From the NCBI RefSeq assembly GCF_014851675.1, contig NZ_JACVAE010000002.1, positions 496,001 through 560,000 of the forward strand: a stretch of DNA of 64,000 bases, in the 5' to 3' direction. The stretch comes from Rhizobium sp. ARZ01 (GTDB taxonomy: Bacteria; Pseudomonadota; Alphaproteobacteria; Rhizobiales; Rhizobiaceae). Below the pieces are notes generated by a model. That model had not been told where the DNA came from. It saw only the letters and a program-made list of their open reading frames with translations, and did not search any database. Shown here piece by piece: positions 51,608 through 60,988 of this stretch (within the stretch, counting starts at the first letter, position 1; each line of letters starts with the position of its first letter). Made by a program: the position numbers and the translations under genes.

Positions 51608-51753
51608 GGCGTTTCTCCGGCCAGACACAGCAGATGGAATGCAGGTATTGAAGGATGATATTGCGCCGCCTCGATCCGTTGACGTAACATACTTGAACAT
51701 ACAGGCGTGGGTCCTAGCTATCCTTGTTACGCGAAGGCACGAGGGGAACGGAT

Positions 51754-53523
51754 GTGAGTCTGGCTATACCGGAAAACGTTCCGGCGGACGTCTCCACTCC
51801 GCCTACGAACAGCGAAATCCAGGACCAACTCGCACGAATCCGAGCAAGCTCGGCGTTCGACGCGCCTGACCGGGCGCACAAATTCCTCGCCTATGTCGTC
51901 GAGGAGGCGCTTGAAGGGCGGGCAGACAGGATCAAAGCCTACTCCATTGCCATAGAGGTCTTCGGCCGCGACGCAACGTTCGACGCACAGAACGATCCTG
52001 TCGTTCGGATCGAGGCAGGGCGCGTCCGGCGCGCCTTGGAGCGCTATTACCTTCTCGCGGGGCAGCGGGACCCTATTCTCATCACCATGCCGAAGGGTGG
52101 CTACGTTCCCGTTTTCACCCGCTTCAATGGCGCAGCGCCGAAGACGCTAACCTCGCAACCCGGGGAGGCCCGGTTTGGCGCAGAAAAGGGCAAGAGGGGA
52201 TGGCCTGCTTTTGGCACTGCACTCGGCATTGTTACCCTTGCGGTTGCGGGGATGGCCTTGCTGAGCAATTTGCGTGACATTCAGTACTGGAATTCGGATT
52301 CAAGGCCATTCCCCAGCGCCACGCCGAACATGCCACAGGTGATTGTCAAACCGTTCGAGGACCTCACCAACACACCGAATTCGGCGATGATCGCACGAGG
52401 TCTTACAGATGAGGTCATCGGGCAGATGGCCCGCTTCAAGGAAATAGAGATCGTCGCTGGCCGGCCGAACGATGCCGCCGAAGCAAGTCACCCTTCCGAT
52501 AAGAGTCTCCCGCTCTATATGCTTGAGGGGCGCGTGCGGGCAGACAGCGACAGGCTCCGATTGACCACTCGCCTCGTCAGCCGGACAGATGGCTCCGTCG
52601 TATGGACCAGCAGTTACGATGCTGACATTGGTGCGCGCGAACTTCTGGATCTTGAGGCCGATATGGCGCGCTTGGTCGCAACTACGCTTGCCCAACCCTA
52701 TGGCATCATATTCCAGACAGATGCGGCCCAGATGCTCCAGGCGCCTTCCGCCGACTGGAAGGCATACGCCTGCACCCTGTCCTACTATGGTTATCGAGCG
52801 GATCTGCACCCGCAAACGCACGCATCGGTCCAGAACTGCCTGAAGGAGGCCGTCGCGCGCTTTCCGAACTATGCAACGGCATGGGCACTGCTGTCGCTCA
52901 CCTACATCGACGAACTGCGTTTCCGCTACCGCTTGCAAACGCCCTCCCCGCCTCCGATCGATGTGGCGGTGCAGGCAGCCGAGCGCGCCGTCCAACTTGA
53001 TCCCCAGAGTGTTCGCGCGTTGCAGGCCCAGATGCTCGCCTATTTCTTCCGGGGTGATGTCGACACGGCCATTGCCGTGGGGGAACGGGCCCTCACCATC
53101 AATCCGAACGATACGGAACTCAGCGGCGAGTACGGATTTCGCCTGGCGCTGTCGGGGCAATGGCAGCGCGGATGTGCGCTGGTAAAGGAGACCGTTGGCC
53201 GCAATCCGGGGCCTATTGGGTATTTTCAGGTCGCACTGTCCGTCTGCTCATACATAGACCGGGACTACGGTGGCGCCGAGCGATGGGTCCGCATGGCAGA
53301 CCTGCGCGAGAGTCCCATTTACCATATCATCCTGACCGCCATTCTCGGCCAGCAGGGCAAGCTTGCAGAGGCACAGGAAGAACGCAACTGGCTGACAGCG
53401 CATGCACCCGAGTTTCTGGACGGTATCCGAAAGGAAATAGCGATGCGTTTCCACCGCCCCGAAGATCAGGAGCGGATTTATGACGGGCTGCGAAAAGCTG
53501 GGATGAAGATCCCCGCGCATTAA
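51754..53523 (+). CDS. Membrane protein with TolB-like N-terminal sensor and TPR repeats (adenylate-cyclase-associated type)
   Basis: A 589-residue protein. Residues 15-120 form a soluble domain ([79 protein letters not shown]) seen in rhizobial regulators of this type. A membrane helix follows near 160-180, then a TolB/FlgO-like region ([42 protein letters not shown]) and TPR-like helical repeats (from about 350 to the end, [45 protein letters not shown]). No cyclase domain is present. GTG start with GAGGGGAA upstream. Probably a signalling or regulatory protein of unknown output. Confidence 0.75.
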   Translation: MSLAIPENVPADVSTPPTNSEIQDQLARIRASSAFDAPDRAHKFLAYVVEEALEGRADRIKAYSIAIEVFGRDATFDAQNDPVVRIEAGRVRRALERYYLLAGQRDPILITMPKGGYVPVFTRFNGAAPKTLTSQPGEARFGAEKGKRGWPAFGTALGIVTLAVAGMALLSNLRDIQYWNSDSRPFPSATPNMPQVIVKPFEDLTNTPNSAMIARGLTDEVIGQMARFKEIEIVAGRPNDAAEASHPSDKSLPLYMLEGRVRADSDRLRLTTRLVSRTDGSVVWTSSYDADIGARELLDLEADMARLVATTLAQPYGIIFQTDAAQMLQAPSADWKAYACTLSYYGYRADLHPQTHASVQNCLKEAVARFPNYATAWALLSLTYIDELRFRYRLQTPSPPPIDVAVQAAERAVQLDPQSVRALQAQMLAYFFRGDVDTAIAVGERALTINPNDTELSGEYGFRLALSGQWQRGCALVKETVGRNPGPIGYFQVALSVCSYIDRDYGGAERWVRMADLRESPIYHIILTAILGQQGKLAEAQEERNWLTAHAPEFLDGIRKEIAMRFHRPEDQERIYDGLRKAGMKIPAH

Positions 53524-53920
53524 GGGGAGGAAGCAGCACGCGCATTGGCAATCGACCGCACCCCCGCGGTCCGGATAAGGAGAAGCGAAGGCTTCAACTC
53601 TACAGCTTTTGCTCGGGTCACCATATTGCTTCGGATGAAGACCCTATCCCAATGACAAGACACTCTACCGACAGCGCCATAAATCGAGAAGCTATTCACC
53701 GAGTTCAAGGGGCGAAGTACGCTCGCCGTCCCCGGGGGTGGCTCTCAATTTTTTCGGGTTCGCCTGGGCCCTGGAGTTTTTCAGGTGGCAAGCCCTATCG
53801 GGAGCGCATCAGCCGTCCTGCGCCGTCCAGCAAGATTTTCCGCCTTCCGAAACGAATTGGGAGGAACGCCAAAAAGCACTCTCGAAAAAGCGCTATCTGT
53901 CAGCCATTTAGGGAGAGGAA
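53524..53920. other. Intergenic stretch without supported features
   Basis: About 400 bp between the TPR protein gene and tRNA-Ser. No ORF here has a ribosome site or protein-like composition, and no strong terminator hairpin follows the tRNA; only T-runs (GCTTTTT twice near 53868-53890 on the minus strand) might end its transcript. Confidence 0.6.
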
Positions 53921-54010
53921 TGGCGGACAGAGAGGGATTCGAACCCTCGATAGAGTTTCCCCTATACACGCGTTCCAGGCGTGCGCCTTCAACCACTCGG
54001 CCACCTGTCC
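53921..54010 (-). tRNA. tRNA-Ser (GGA anticodon)
   Basis: A 90-nt class II tRNA on the minus strand. The acceptor stem GGACAGG pairs with TCTGTCC, with discriminator G and encoded CCA (53923-53921). The anticodon arm reads CACGCCTGGAACGCGTG with anticodon GGA, reading UCC/UCU serine codons. A long variable arm (ATAGGGGAAACTCTAT) and GGTTCGAATCC T-loop are present. A promoter lies upstream at 54081-54108. Confidence 0.97.
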
Positions 54011-54080
54011 GTCCGCAAACGACCGGCGGTCAACCCGGTGCGGGCCGCCTTCCTGTTTCCATTGGGGCGGGACGGCGCGA

Positions 54081-54108
54081 TATATACCGATGATGGCGAC
54101 GGGATCAA
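54081..54108 (-). promoter_or_regulatory. Probable tRNA-Ser promoter
   Basis: On the minus strand TTGATC (54108-54103), 16-bp spacer, TATATA (54086-54081), about 70 bp before the mature tRNA 5' end. The extra leader would be removed by RNase P. Confidence 0.6.
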
Positions 54109-54248
54109 CCCGCTTTCTGACAGAATTTTAACATCGTCGCGATCGGCCGCAGCAGCGGGCCGGATTGCAACAAAAGCCCGTAACTCCTATCTATCGTTGG
54201 AAGCTGCGGACTGTGCGTTGTCGTTCCGCCTCGGAGTCAAGCAAATCG

Positions 54249-54569
54249 ATGTTCCGCTTCATTTTTCGGATCCTCAGCCTCATAGCCCTTGCGATGGCCA
54301 TCATGGCCGCAACGCTGGACGCGATCCAGTCGGTGGCAGCCTCCGAGCCGGTGCTGACACCGCTTGCGGTGGCCTGGACTGCCTCAAGCCCCGATTCGAT
54401 CGCCTTCGTCGCCGATACGATCATGAACCGGCTTCATCCTGCCCTGTGGGACCCCGTCGCCCTTTGGGTTCTCGCGCAGCCGGCGTCGATAGTCCTGCTC
54501 GTGCTTTCGCTTTTGTTCTGGATGGCCGGCTACAAGCGCCGGCCCTTCGCCGGCCGCTTCACCGCCTGA
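54249..54569 (+). CDS. Small two-helix membrane protein, function unknown
   Basis: A 106-residue protein. Helix 1 spans about residues 5-27 (IFRILSLIALAMAIMAATLDAIQSV), an outer loop holds SSPDSIAFVADTIMNRLHPALWDP, and helix 2 spans 75-95 (LAQPASIVLLVLSLLFWMAG), ending in a basic tail YKRRPFAGRF. The loop pattern is conserved-looking, and similar proteins occur beside msrA in rhizobia as hypothetical proteins. The ATG follows GGAGTCAAG. It lies 38 bp before msrA on the same strand. Confidence 0.75.
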   Translation: MFRFIFRILSLIALAMAIMAATLDAIQSVAASEPVLTPLAVAWTASSPDSIAFVADTIMNRLHPALWDPVALWVLAQPASIVLLVLSLLFWMAGYKRRPFAGRFTA

Positions 54570-54607
54570 GCGCCGATCGTCGGCGGGAATAGACAAGGAG
54601 TATTCGC

Positions 54608-55258
54608 GTGTTTCTGATCGACATGTTCAACAAGAAGACGACGATGCCAACGCCGGAGAGCGCGCTTCCCGGGCGACCTGATCCAATCCCGACGGCGGAA
54701 ACGCATTTCGTCAACGGCCGCCTGCTGAAGGAGCCGTATCCAGACAACACACGCTCTATCCTACTGGGTCTCGGCTGCTTTTGGGGTGCCGAGCGGCTCT
54801 ACTGGCAAATCCCGGGGGTGTACGTGACAGCGGTCGGCTATTCGGGCGGCATCACGCCGAACCCGACCTATCAGGAGACCACGACCGGGCTTACCGGCCA
54901 CGCGGAAGTGGTTCGGGTGGTATACGATCCGCAAGTCGTTTCCCTGGAAGACCTGTTGAAGGTCTTCTTCGAGCAGCATGACCCAACCCAGGGCATGCGC
55001 CAGGGCAATGACATCGGCACGACCTACCGCTCGGCAATCTACACGACCGGCGACGACCAGATCGAAACAGCCCGCAAGGTTCGCGACCGGTATCAGGCGG
55101 CACTGAATGCAGCCGGCCATGGCAGCAAGATCACGACGGAGATCGCACCTGCCGGGCCATTCTTTTTCGCCGAGCCGTATCACCAGCAGTACCTTGCAAA
55201 GAACCCCGACGGGTATTGCGGTCTCCGGGGTACGGGTGTTGCCTGCGCCGTCGGCTAA
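54608..55258 (+). CDS. msrA: Peptide methionine-(S)-sulfoxide reductase
   Basis: A 216-residue enzyme that repairs S-form methionine sulfoxide in proteins. The catalytic Cys57 lies in [14 protein letters not shown], followed by [38 protein letters not shown] and [27 protein letters not shown], all MsrA hallmarks; [22 protein letters not shown] provides resolving Cys residues near the C-terminus. An N-terminal extension of about 45 residues is usual for this subtype. GTG start with AAGGAG upstream. Confidence 0.95.
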   Translation: MFLIDMFNKKTTMPTPESALPGRPDPIPTAETHFVNGRLLKEPYPDNTRSILLGLGCFWGAERLYWQIPGVYVTAVGYSGGITPNPTYQETTTGLTGHAEVVRVVYDPQVVSLEDLLKVFFEQHDPTQGMRQGNDIGTTYRSAIYTTGDDQIETARKVRDRYQAALNAAGHGSKITTEIAPAGPFFFAEPYHQQYLAKNPDGYCGLRGTGVACAVG

Positions 55259-55390
55259 GGTGGCAAGAAACACAGGGTGTTAGGGTGCCCATAGAGACGC
55301 CGGTGACAGGCCGTTCCGGGCGCGCAACGTTTTTTTACCAAGTGAAAAAATTCTGGTGAATTTTTCCTGCAACCATGCAAGGATCGCGGC

Positions 55391-55470
55391 CGTCTGACCC
55401 TAGGGAACGGGGTCGGCGACTCCGCAAACCCGTCATATACGGGACGTGCGGGAGGGACCCGACATAATCA
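55391..55470 (+). promoter_or_regulatory. Riboswitch-like leader of the nucleoside uptake operon
   Basis: Two mutually exclusive folds can be drawn. In one, GACCC (55396-55400) pairs with GGGTC (55410-55414). In the other, the same GGGTC pairs with GACCC (55456-55460) to enclose CCGCA/TGCGG (55422-55426 with 55447-55451) and CCCGT/ACGGG (55429-55433 with 55439-55443), with asymmetric internal loops between stems. The second fold ends 28 nt before the bmp start codon. The design and the position before a nucleobase or nucleoside transporter suggest ligand control. It does not match the guanine/adenine riboswitch; a fit to the xanthine-binding NMT1 class has not been tested. Confidence 0.45.
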
Positions 55471-55488
55471 GAGCAACAGGGCTGCACG

Positions 55489-56481
55489 ATGAAAAAAACC
55501 TTTCTGACACTTCTTGCTACAGCGGCCATGTCGGCGACGGCGCTTGCGGCCGACATCAAGCCGGCGATCATCTACGATCTGGGCGGCAAATTCGACAAAT
55601 CCTTCAACGAAGCCGCGTTCAACGGGGCTGAAAAGTTCAAGACCGAAACCGGTATCGAATATCGCGATTTCGAGATCGCCAACGACGCCCAGCGCGAACA
55701 GGCGCTGCGCCGCTTCGCCGGCGACGGCAACAATCCGATCGTGATGGCCGGCTTCTCCTGGGCCGCGACGCTGGAAAAAATTGCTGCCGAATACCCGAAT
55801 ACCCAGTTCGCCATCATCGACATGGTCGTCGACAAGCCGAATGTTCGTTCGGTCGTCTTCAAGGAAGAGGAAGGCTCCTGGCTCGCGGGCATCCTCGCCG
55901 GCATGTCTTCGAAGTCCAAGACCGTGTCCTTCGTCGGCGGCATGGACATTCCGCTGATCCACAAATTCGCCTGCGGCTACATCGGTGGCGCGAAGTCGAC
56001 CGGCGCGGACGTGAAGGTGCTGGAAGCCTATACCGGCACGACGCCTGACGCATGGAACGACCCGGTCAAGGGCGGCGAAATCGCCAAGTCCCAGTTCGAC
56101 CAGGGCTCGGATGTCGTCTATCACGCCGCCGGCGGCACGGGCGTCGGCGTCCTTCAGGCGGCAGCGGATGCCGGAAAGCTCGGCATCGGCGTCGATTCCA
56201 ACCAGAACATGCTGCATCCGGGCAAGGTGCTGACCTCGATGCTCAAGCGCGTCGACGTGGCCGTCTATGATGCCTTCAAGACCGCCAATGACGGCACGTT
56301 CAAGCCCGGCATCAACGTGCTCGGCCTGAAGGAGGACGGCGTCGGCGTCGCCTTGGACGACAACAACGCCCCGCTGATCTCCGACGAAATGAAGGCTGCG
56401 ATCGAAAAGGCCAAGGCTGACATCATTGCCGGCACGGTCACCGTCCACGACTACATGTCGGACGAGACCTGCCCCTACTGA
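55489..56481 (+). CDS. BMP-family ABC transporter substrate-binding protein (nucleoside)
   Basis: A 330-residue periplasmic binding protein of the BMP/PnrA/NupA family, with a signal peptide of about 20 residues (cleavage near TALAAD). The mature part shows AIIYDLGGKFDKSFNEAAFNGAEKF, QFAIIDMVVDKPNVRSVVFKEEEGSWLAG and GVDSNQNMLHPGKVLTSMLKRVD, all typical. Family members bind purine or pyrimidine nucleosides; downstream deo genes agree with that. A terminator after the gene would make it more abundant than the rest of the transporter, the usual arrangement. Preceded by a riboswitch-like leader. Confidence 0.93.
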   Translation: MKKTFLTLLATAAMSATALAADIKPAIIYDLGGKFDKSFNEAAFNGAEKFKTETGIEYRDFEIANDAQREQALRRFAGDGNNPIVMAGFSWAATLEKIAAEYPNTQFAIIDMVVDKPNVRSVVFKEEEGSWLAGILAGMSSKSKTVSFVGGMDIPLIHKFACGYIGGAKSTGADVKVLEAYTGTTPDAWNDPVKGGEIAKSQFDQGSDVVYHAAGGTGVGVLQAAADAGKLGIGVDSNQNMLHPGKVLTSMLKRVDVAVYDAFKTANDGTFKPGINVLGLKEDGVGVALDDNNAPLISDEMKAAIEKAKADIIAGTVTVHDYMSDETCPY

Positions 56482-56498
56482 TCGGGGTTCGGATCGAA

Positions 56499-56533
56499 GG
56501 CCCGCCGGTTTGAAAAGGACCGGCGGGTTTTCT
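56499..56533 (+). terminator. Intrinsic terminator after the bmp gene
   Basis: CCCGCCGG (56501-56508) and CCGGCGGG (56520-56527) form an 8-bp stem with an 11-nt loop, followed by TTTTCT. Confidence 0.85.
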
Positions 56534-56549
56534 GTGCCTGCTCGGCGCG

Positions 56550-56780
56550 TCAGTAATGCGGCGGGCGTGTGATCGCAGGCGCTTCCAACGCGTTCCCCTC
56601 GAGAACGAGGAAGCGCTCGGTCAGCTGGTCGAGTTTTGCGCGCATCTGCTCGACGACCTTCCACTGCTCGGCAAGCTGGTCGGAGAGTTCCTCGATCGTA
56701 CGGTCCTGGTGGGCGATATGCTCTTCCAGCGCGGCGACGCGGCTTGAGGTGGCAAGGTCGAGGGTTTCACGATTGGTCAT
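56550..56780 (-). CDS. slyX: SlyX-family protein
   Basis: A 76-residue coiled-coil protein of the SlyX family: RVAALEEHIAHQDRTIEELSDQLAEQWKVVEQMRAKLDQLTERFLVLEG, ending with the family-typical PPHY. Function is unknown. It lies on the opposite strand between the bmp gene and its ABC ATPase, an oddity in an otherwise one-way operon. Confidence 0.9.
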   Translation of the reverse strand: MTNRETLDLATSSRVAALEEHIAHQDRTIEELSDQLAEQWKVVEQMRAKLDQLTERFLVLEGNALEAPAITRPPHY

Positions 56781-56944
56781 GGTTCGATCGGTCCTGGCAC
56801 GACCGCCTCCGCTTCGTTGCGGTGGGTCTATCGAATGATGGGGCTGGCCGCAATGATGCTGGACAAGCGGAACGGAAGCAACAAGACTGAACCAGAAGAA
56901 TCCGCGCCAAGCGGACGGTCGGTTTCCATGTGGGAAAACAACGG

Positions 56945-58486
56945 ATGGTCATGGGCGAATTGGCTATAGAACTGAAGGGCATAGACAAGAGCTTCGGGCT
57001 CGTCCATGCCAACAAGGACATCAACCTGAAGGTCCGCAAGGGCACCATCCATGGCATCATCGGCGAGAACGGCGCCGGCAAGTCGACGCTGATGTCGATC
57101 CTCTACGGCTTCTACCAGGCCGACCGCGGCGAGATCCTGGTCGATGGCCGCCCGGTAGACATCCGAGACCCGAATGCGGCGATCGCCGCTGGCATCGGCA
57201 TGGTCCACCAGCATTTCATGCTGGTCGAGAATTTCACTGTGCTGGAGAACGTCATGCTCGGGGCCGAGGAGAGCTCGATCCTCAACGCCGGCATCGCCAA
57301 GGCGCGGACCGAACTGAAGCGCCTCGAAAAGGAATATGCGCTTGAGGTCAATCCGGACGCGGTGATCGAGGAACTGCCGGTTGGCATCCAGCAGCGTGTC
57401 GAAATCCTCAAGGCGCTCTATCGCAAGGCGGACATCCTGATCCTTGACGAGCCGACGGGCGTACTGACCCCGGCGGAAGCCGACCACCTGTTTCGCATCC
57501 TCGAACAGCTGAAATCACAGGGAAAGACGATCCTCCTCATCACGCACAAGCTGCGCGAGATCATGGCCATTACCGACGAAGTCTCCGTCATGCGCCGCGG
57601 CGAGATGGTTGCGACGCGTGAGACGGGCAAGACCTCGGTGGAGGAGCTTGCGGAGCTGATGGTCGGCCGCCGCGTGCTGCTGCGCGTCGAAAAGGGCGAA
57701 GCCCATCCCAGCGACGTCAAGCTTTCGGTCAACAACCTCACCGTCCGCGACAGCCGCGGGGTGACGATGGTGGATAACGTCTCCTTCGACATTCGCGCTG
57801 GCGAGATCGTCGGCATCGCGGGTGTAGCCGGCAACGGCCAGTCCGAACTGCTGGAAGCAATATCGGGAATCCGGCGTGCGATTTCCGGGACCGTGCTGCT
57901 GAACGGCGAGGCGATCAATGTTACCGGCGACGCCGATCCGGCTGAACTTCGCGCGCGAGGCCTCGCTCACGTGCCGGAAGACCGACACCATGTCGGCCTG
58001 GTGCTGAAATTCGAGGAGAGCGAGAACGCGATCCTCGGCTACCATCACGATCCGAAATACCGAAAGGGCGTTTTGCTCGACGTCGACGCGATCCGCGCGG
58101 ACGCGGAAGAGAAGATCCAGAAATACGACATCCGCCCGCCGAACGCCCGGTTGAAGACCGCCAATTTTTCCGGCGGCAACCAGCAGAAGATCGTGCTGGC
58201 GCGCGAAATGGAACGCGACCCGGACGTGCTCATCATCGGCCAGCCGACGCGGGGCGTCGATGTCGGGGCGATCGAATTCATCCACAAGCGCATCATCGAG
58301 ATGCGCGATCAGGGCAAGGCGGTTCTGCTTGTTTCCGTTGAACTCGACGAGATCCGTGCCCTGTCCGACCGCATCCTTGTCATGTTTGCCGGCCGCGTCG
58401 TCGGCGAGCGCGCACCCGATGCCACCGAAGGCGAACTCGGCCTGTTGATGGCCGGCGTGGAAGGCCGGAAGGAGGCCGCAGAATGA
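56945..58486 (+). CDS. ABC transporter ATP-binding protein for nucleosides (two ABC domains)
   Basis: A 513-residue protein with two fused nucleotide-binding domains, like NupA/YufO. Domain 1 has Walker A GENGAGKST, signature LPVGIQQRVEI, Walker B DILILDEPTGVL. Domain 2 has Walker A variant GVAGNGQSE, signature FSGGNQQKI and Walker B VLIIGQPTRGVD, where the catalytic Glu is Gln, as is common in this family; ATP hydrolysis is thus expected mainly at one site. The start is taken as ATG 56945 with GGGAAA at 56932; GTG 56930 and ATG 56951 are alternatives. The stop overlaps the permease start (ATGA). Confidence 0.92.
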   Translation: MVMGELAIELKGIDKSFGLVHANKDINLKVRKGTIHGIIGENGAGKSTLMSILYGFYQADRGEILVDGRPVDIRDPNAAIAAGIGMVHQHFMLVENFTVLENVMLGAEESSILNAGIAKARTELKRLEKEYALEVNPDAVIEELPVGIQQRVEILKALYRKADILILDEPTGVLTPAEADHLFRILEQLKSQGKTILLITHKLREIMAITDEVSVMRRGEMVATRETGKTSVEELAELMVGRRVLLRVEKGEAHPSDVKLSVNNLTVRDSRGVTMVDNVSFDIRAGEIVGIAGVAGNGQSELLEAISGIRRAISGTVLLNGEAINVTGDADPAELRARGLAHVPEDRHHVGLVLKFEESENAILGYHHDPKYRKGVLLDVDAIRADAEEKIQKYDIRPPNARLKTANFSGGNQQKIVLAREMERDPDVLIIGQPTRGVDVGAIEFIHKRIIEMRDQGKAVLLVSVELDEIRALSDRILVMFAGRVVGERAPDATEGELGLLMAGVEGRKEAAE

Positions 58487-59616
58487 GTGTCCCCTATGTG
58501 AAACTGCCGGCCTGGGTCGAATACGGGCTGATACCGCTCGTCAACCTGGTCGTCGCCTTCGCTGTGGCCGGCCTCGTCGTGCTGCTCGTTGGCGAGAGCC
58601 CGCTCGAAGCCGCCTACCATATGATCAATGGCGCCTTCGGGCGCGGCGAATATATCGGCTTCACACTTTACTACGCCACCACCTTCATCTTCACCGGCCT
58701 GGCCGTCGCCGTCGCCTTCCACGCCGGACTGTTCAATATCGGCGGCGAAGGGCAGGCCTATGTCGCCGGTATCGGCGTGGCGCTCGCCTGCCTCTGGCTC
58801 GACCGGATCATGCCCTGGTACGTGGTTTTTCCAGTTGCGATCCTAGGGGCCGCCCTCTTCGGCGCCGCCTGGGCGTTCATCCCCGGCTGGCTCCAGGCCA
58901 AGCGCGGCAGCCACATCGTCATAACTACGATCATGTTCAACTTCATCGCCGCGAGCCTGATGAACTACATGCTCAACCGCGTGATGAAGCCGCTTGGCTC
59001 TATGTCGCTGGAGACGCGCACTTTCGACGCCGGCGGACAGCTGCCGAAACTTGATTGGCTGATGTCGATCTTCGGGCTCAGCGTCGGCACCTCGCCCTTC
59101 AACGTCACCTTCCTTCTGGCGCTCGCAGCCGCCTTTGGCGTCTGGGTGCTGATCTGGCGCACCCGGCTCGGCTACGAGATGCGTACGATGGGGCACAGCC
59201 CGGCGGCCGCCCGCTATGCCGGCATCAAGGAGGCGCGCATCATCGTCATCACCATGATGATCTCCGGTGCGCTCGCCGGCATGATGGCGCTCAACCCGAT
59301 CATGGGCGAAACCTACCGCATGCAGCTCGATTTCGTGCAAGGCGCGGGCTTTGTCGGCATCGCCGTGGCGCTGATGGGCCGGTCGCATCCGGCCGGCATC
59401 ATTCCGGCGGCGGTCCTGTTCGGCGTGCTCTACCAGGGCGGCGCGGAGATCTCCTTCGAAATGCCGTCCATTTCGCGCGACATGATCGTCATCATCCAGG
59501 GTCTCGTGATCCTCTTTGCCGGTGCGCTGGAGCACATGTTCCGTCCCGCCATCACGCGCGCCGTCCTCGCGTTCTCCGGGCGCGGGCGCACGCAAGCGGC
59601 CGTCAAGGGAGCCTGA
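58483..59616 (+). CDS. ABC transporter permease, nucleoside (BMP system, larger subunit)
   Basis: A 377-residue inner-membrane protein of the BPD_transp_2 family with about nine hydrophobic helices. Conserved family text includes FHAGLFNIGGEGQAYVAGIGVALACLWL, GSHIVITTIMFNFIAASLMNYML and GVAVALMGRSHPAGII-like repeats (GIAVALMGRSHPAGIIPAAVLFGVLYQGG). It pairs with the next permease to form the channel. Its ATG overlaps the ATPase stop. Confidence 0.92.
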   Translation: MSVPYVKLPAWVEYGLIPLVNLVVAFAVAGLVVLLVGESPLEAAYHMINGAFGRGEYIGFTLYYATTFIFTGLAVAVAFHAGLFNIGGEGQAYVAGIGVALACLWLDRIMPWYVVFPVAILGAALFGAAWAFIPGWLQAKRGSHIVITTIMFNFIAASLMNYMLNRVMKPLGSMSLETRTFDAGGQLPKLDWLMSIFGLSVGTSPFNVTFLLALAAAFGVWVLIWRTRLGYEMRTMGHSPAAARYAGIKEARIIVITMMISGALAGMMALNPIMGETYRMQLDFVQGAGFVGIAVALMGRSHPAGIIPAAVLFGVLYQGGAEISFEMPSISRDMIVIIQGLVILFAGALEHMFRPAITRAVLAFSGRGRTQAAVKGA

Positions 59617-59620
59617 TACA

Positions 59621-60592
59621 ATGGACCTACTCCAGCTCTTCCTCGAACTCGGCCAATCGACGATCCGCCTTTCGACGCCCCTCATTCTCGCAGCGCTTGC
59701 CGGCCTCTTCACCGAGCGGGCCGGCGTCTTCGATATTGGCCTGGAAGGCAAAATGCTCGGTGGCGCGTTTGCCGCCGGTTGCGTGGCCTTCGTTGCGCAG
59801 TCGGCCATGGCCGGACTGCTCGCGGCGGTCGTCGTCTCGGTCCTACTTTCGTTGGTCCACGGCTATGCCTCGATCACGCAGCGCGGCAACCAGATCGTTT
59901 CCGGTGTGGCCATCAACTTCATCGTGGCCGGCTCAACCGTCATCCTCGGCGAGGCGTGGTTCCGGCAGGGCGGTCGCACGCCGGCACTTGCCGAAGGCGC
60001 GCGCTTCCAGGCTATCGACCTGCCCTTTGCGGAAGAGCTGCGCGGTGTTCCCCTGCTCGGCCCGATCTATGCCGATCTCATCTCCGGTCACCAGGCGCTG
60101 ACCTACTTCGCCTTTCTGATGGTGCCTATCACCTGGTGGATCCTCTATCGCACGCGGTTCGGTCTGCGCCTGCGCGCCGTCGGCGAGAATCCGGGTGCAG
60201 TCGATACGGCCGGCATTTCCGTCATCTGGATGCGCTATCGCGGCGTCATCTGCTGCGGCATCCTGTGCGGTGTCGCCGGCGCCTATCTGTCGCTGGCCGC
60301 CAATGCCGGCTGGACCAAGGGCATGACCGCCGGCAAGGGCTATATCGCGCTCGCGGCGCTGATCTTCGCCAAGTGGCGGCCGGTCAACGTGATGCTTGCC
60401 TGCCTCCTCTTCGGCTTTCTCGACGCGTTCGCGATCCGTTACCAGGGAACACCGCTGCCCCTGATCGGTAAGGTCCCGGTACAATTGATGCAGGCGCTGC
60501 CCTATATCCTTACCGTCGTCCTGCTGGCAGGCTTCATCGGCAAGGCCATTCCGCCCAAGGCAGGCGGCGTCCCTTACGTGAAGGAGCGCTGA
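59621..60592 (+). CDS. ABC transporter permease, nucleoside (BMP system, smaller subunit)
   Basis: A 323-residue BPD_transp_2 permease with about eight hydrophobic helices, starting MDLLQLFLELGQSTIRLSTPLILAALAGLFTERAGVFDIGLEGKM, the family signature for the second subunit. Another conserved segment is GAYLSLAANAGWTKGMTAGKGYIALAALIFAKWRP. ATG at 59621 is 4 bp after the previous stop; the longer frame upstream overlaps the first permease and was not used. Followed by cdd after 3 bp. Confidence 0.92.
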   Translation: MDLLQLFLELGQSTIRLSTPLILAALAGLFTERAGVFDIGLEGKMLGGAFAAGCVAFVAQSAMAGLLAAVVVSVLLSLVHGYASITQRGNQIVSGVAINFIVAGSTVILGEAWFRQGGRTPALAEGARFQAIDLPFAEELRGVPLLGPIYADLISGHQALTYFAFLMVPITWWILYRTRFGLRLRAVGENPGAVDTAGISVIWMRYRGVICCGILCGVAGAYLSLAANAGWTKGMTAGKGYIALAALIFAKWRPVNVMLACLLFGFLDAFAIRYQGTPLPLIGKVPVQLMQALPYILTVVLLAGFIGKAIPPKAGGVPYVKER

Positions 60593-60595
60593 GAA

Positions 60596-60988
60596 ATGTC
60601 GCACGACCTGTTCGAAGCGGCGCGGAATGCAATGGCATTCGCCCACGCACCCTACTCGAAGTTTCCCGTCGGCGCGGCCATCCGCGCCGAAGACGGCAGG
60701 ATCTATGCCGGCGCTAACATCGAGAACATCTCGTTTCCGCAGGGCTGGTGTGCCGAGCCGACGGCGATCAGTGCCATGATCATGGGCGGCGCGAAGAAGA
60801 TCGTCGAAATGGCTGTGATCGCCGAGAAGCTGCCGCTCTGCCCACCCTGCGGCGGTTGCCGGCAGAAGATTGCCGAATTCGCTTCCCCCTCGACGCGCAT
60901 CTATCTCTGCGACGAGACGGGCGTGAAGGAAACTTTGACGATGGATAAACTTCTTCCGCACAGCTTCGCAACGGAGGTCATCGGATGA
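60596..60988 (+). CDS. cdd: Cytidine deaminase
   Basis: A 130-residue tetramer-type enzyme that deaminates cytidine and deoxycytidine to uridine forms. Zinc ligands and the proton shuttle are Cys52 and Glu54 (CAEPTAIS) with Cys85 and Cys88 (PPCGGCRQ). The N-terminal NAMAFAHAPYSKFPVGAAI and GANIENISFPQG match the family. It overlaps the PNP gene start by 4 bp (ATGA) and follows the permease by 3 bp, so uptake and catabolism are expressed together. Confidence 0.95.
   Translation: MSHDLFEAARNAMAFAHAPYSKFPVGAAIRAEDGRIYAGANIENISFPQGWCAEPTAISAMIMGGAKKIVEMAVIAEKLPLCPPCGGCRQKIAEFASPSTRIYLCDETGVKETLTMDKLLPHSFATEVIG

Noticed and set aside
53785..54093. Short ORFs overlapping the tRNA-Ser region
   Set aside because: They read through the tRNA gene, which is complete and has a promoter.
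55391..55470. Idea that the bmp leader is a guanine/adenine riboswitch
   Set aside because: The three-way junction with conserved core and two kissing hairpins of that class is not present.
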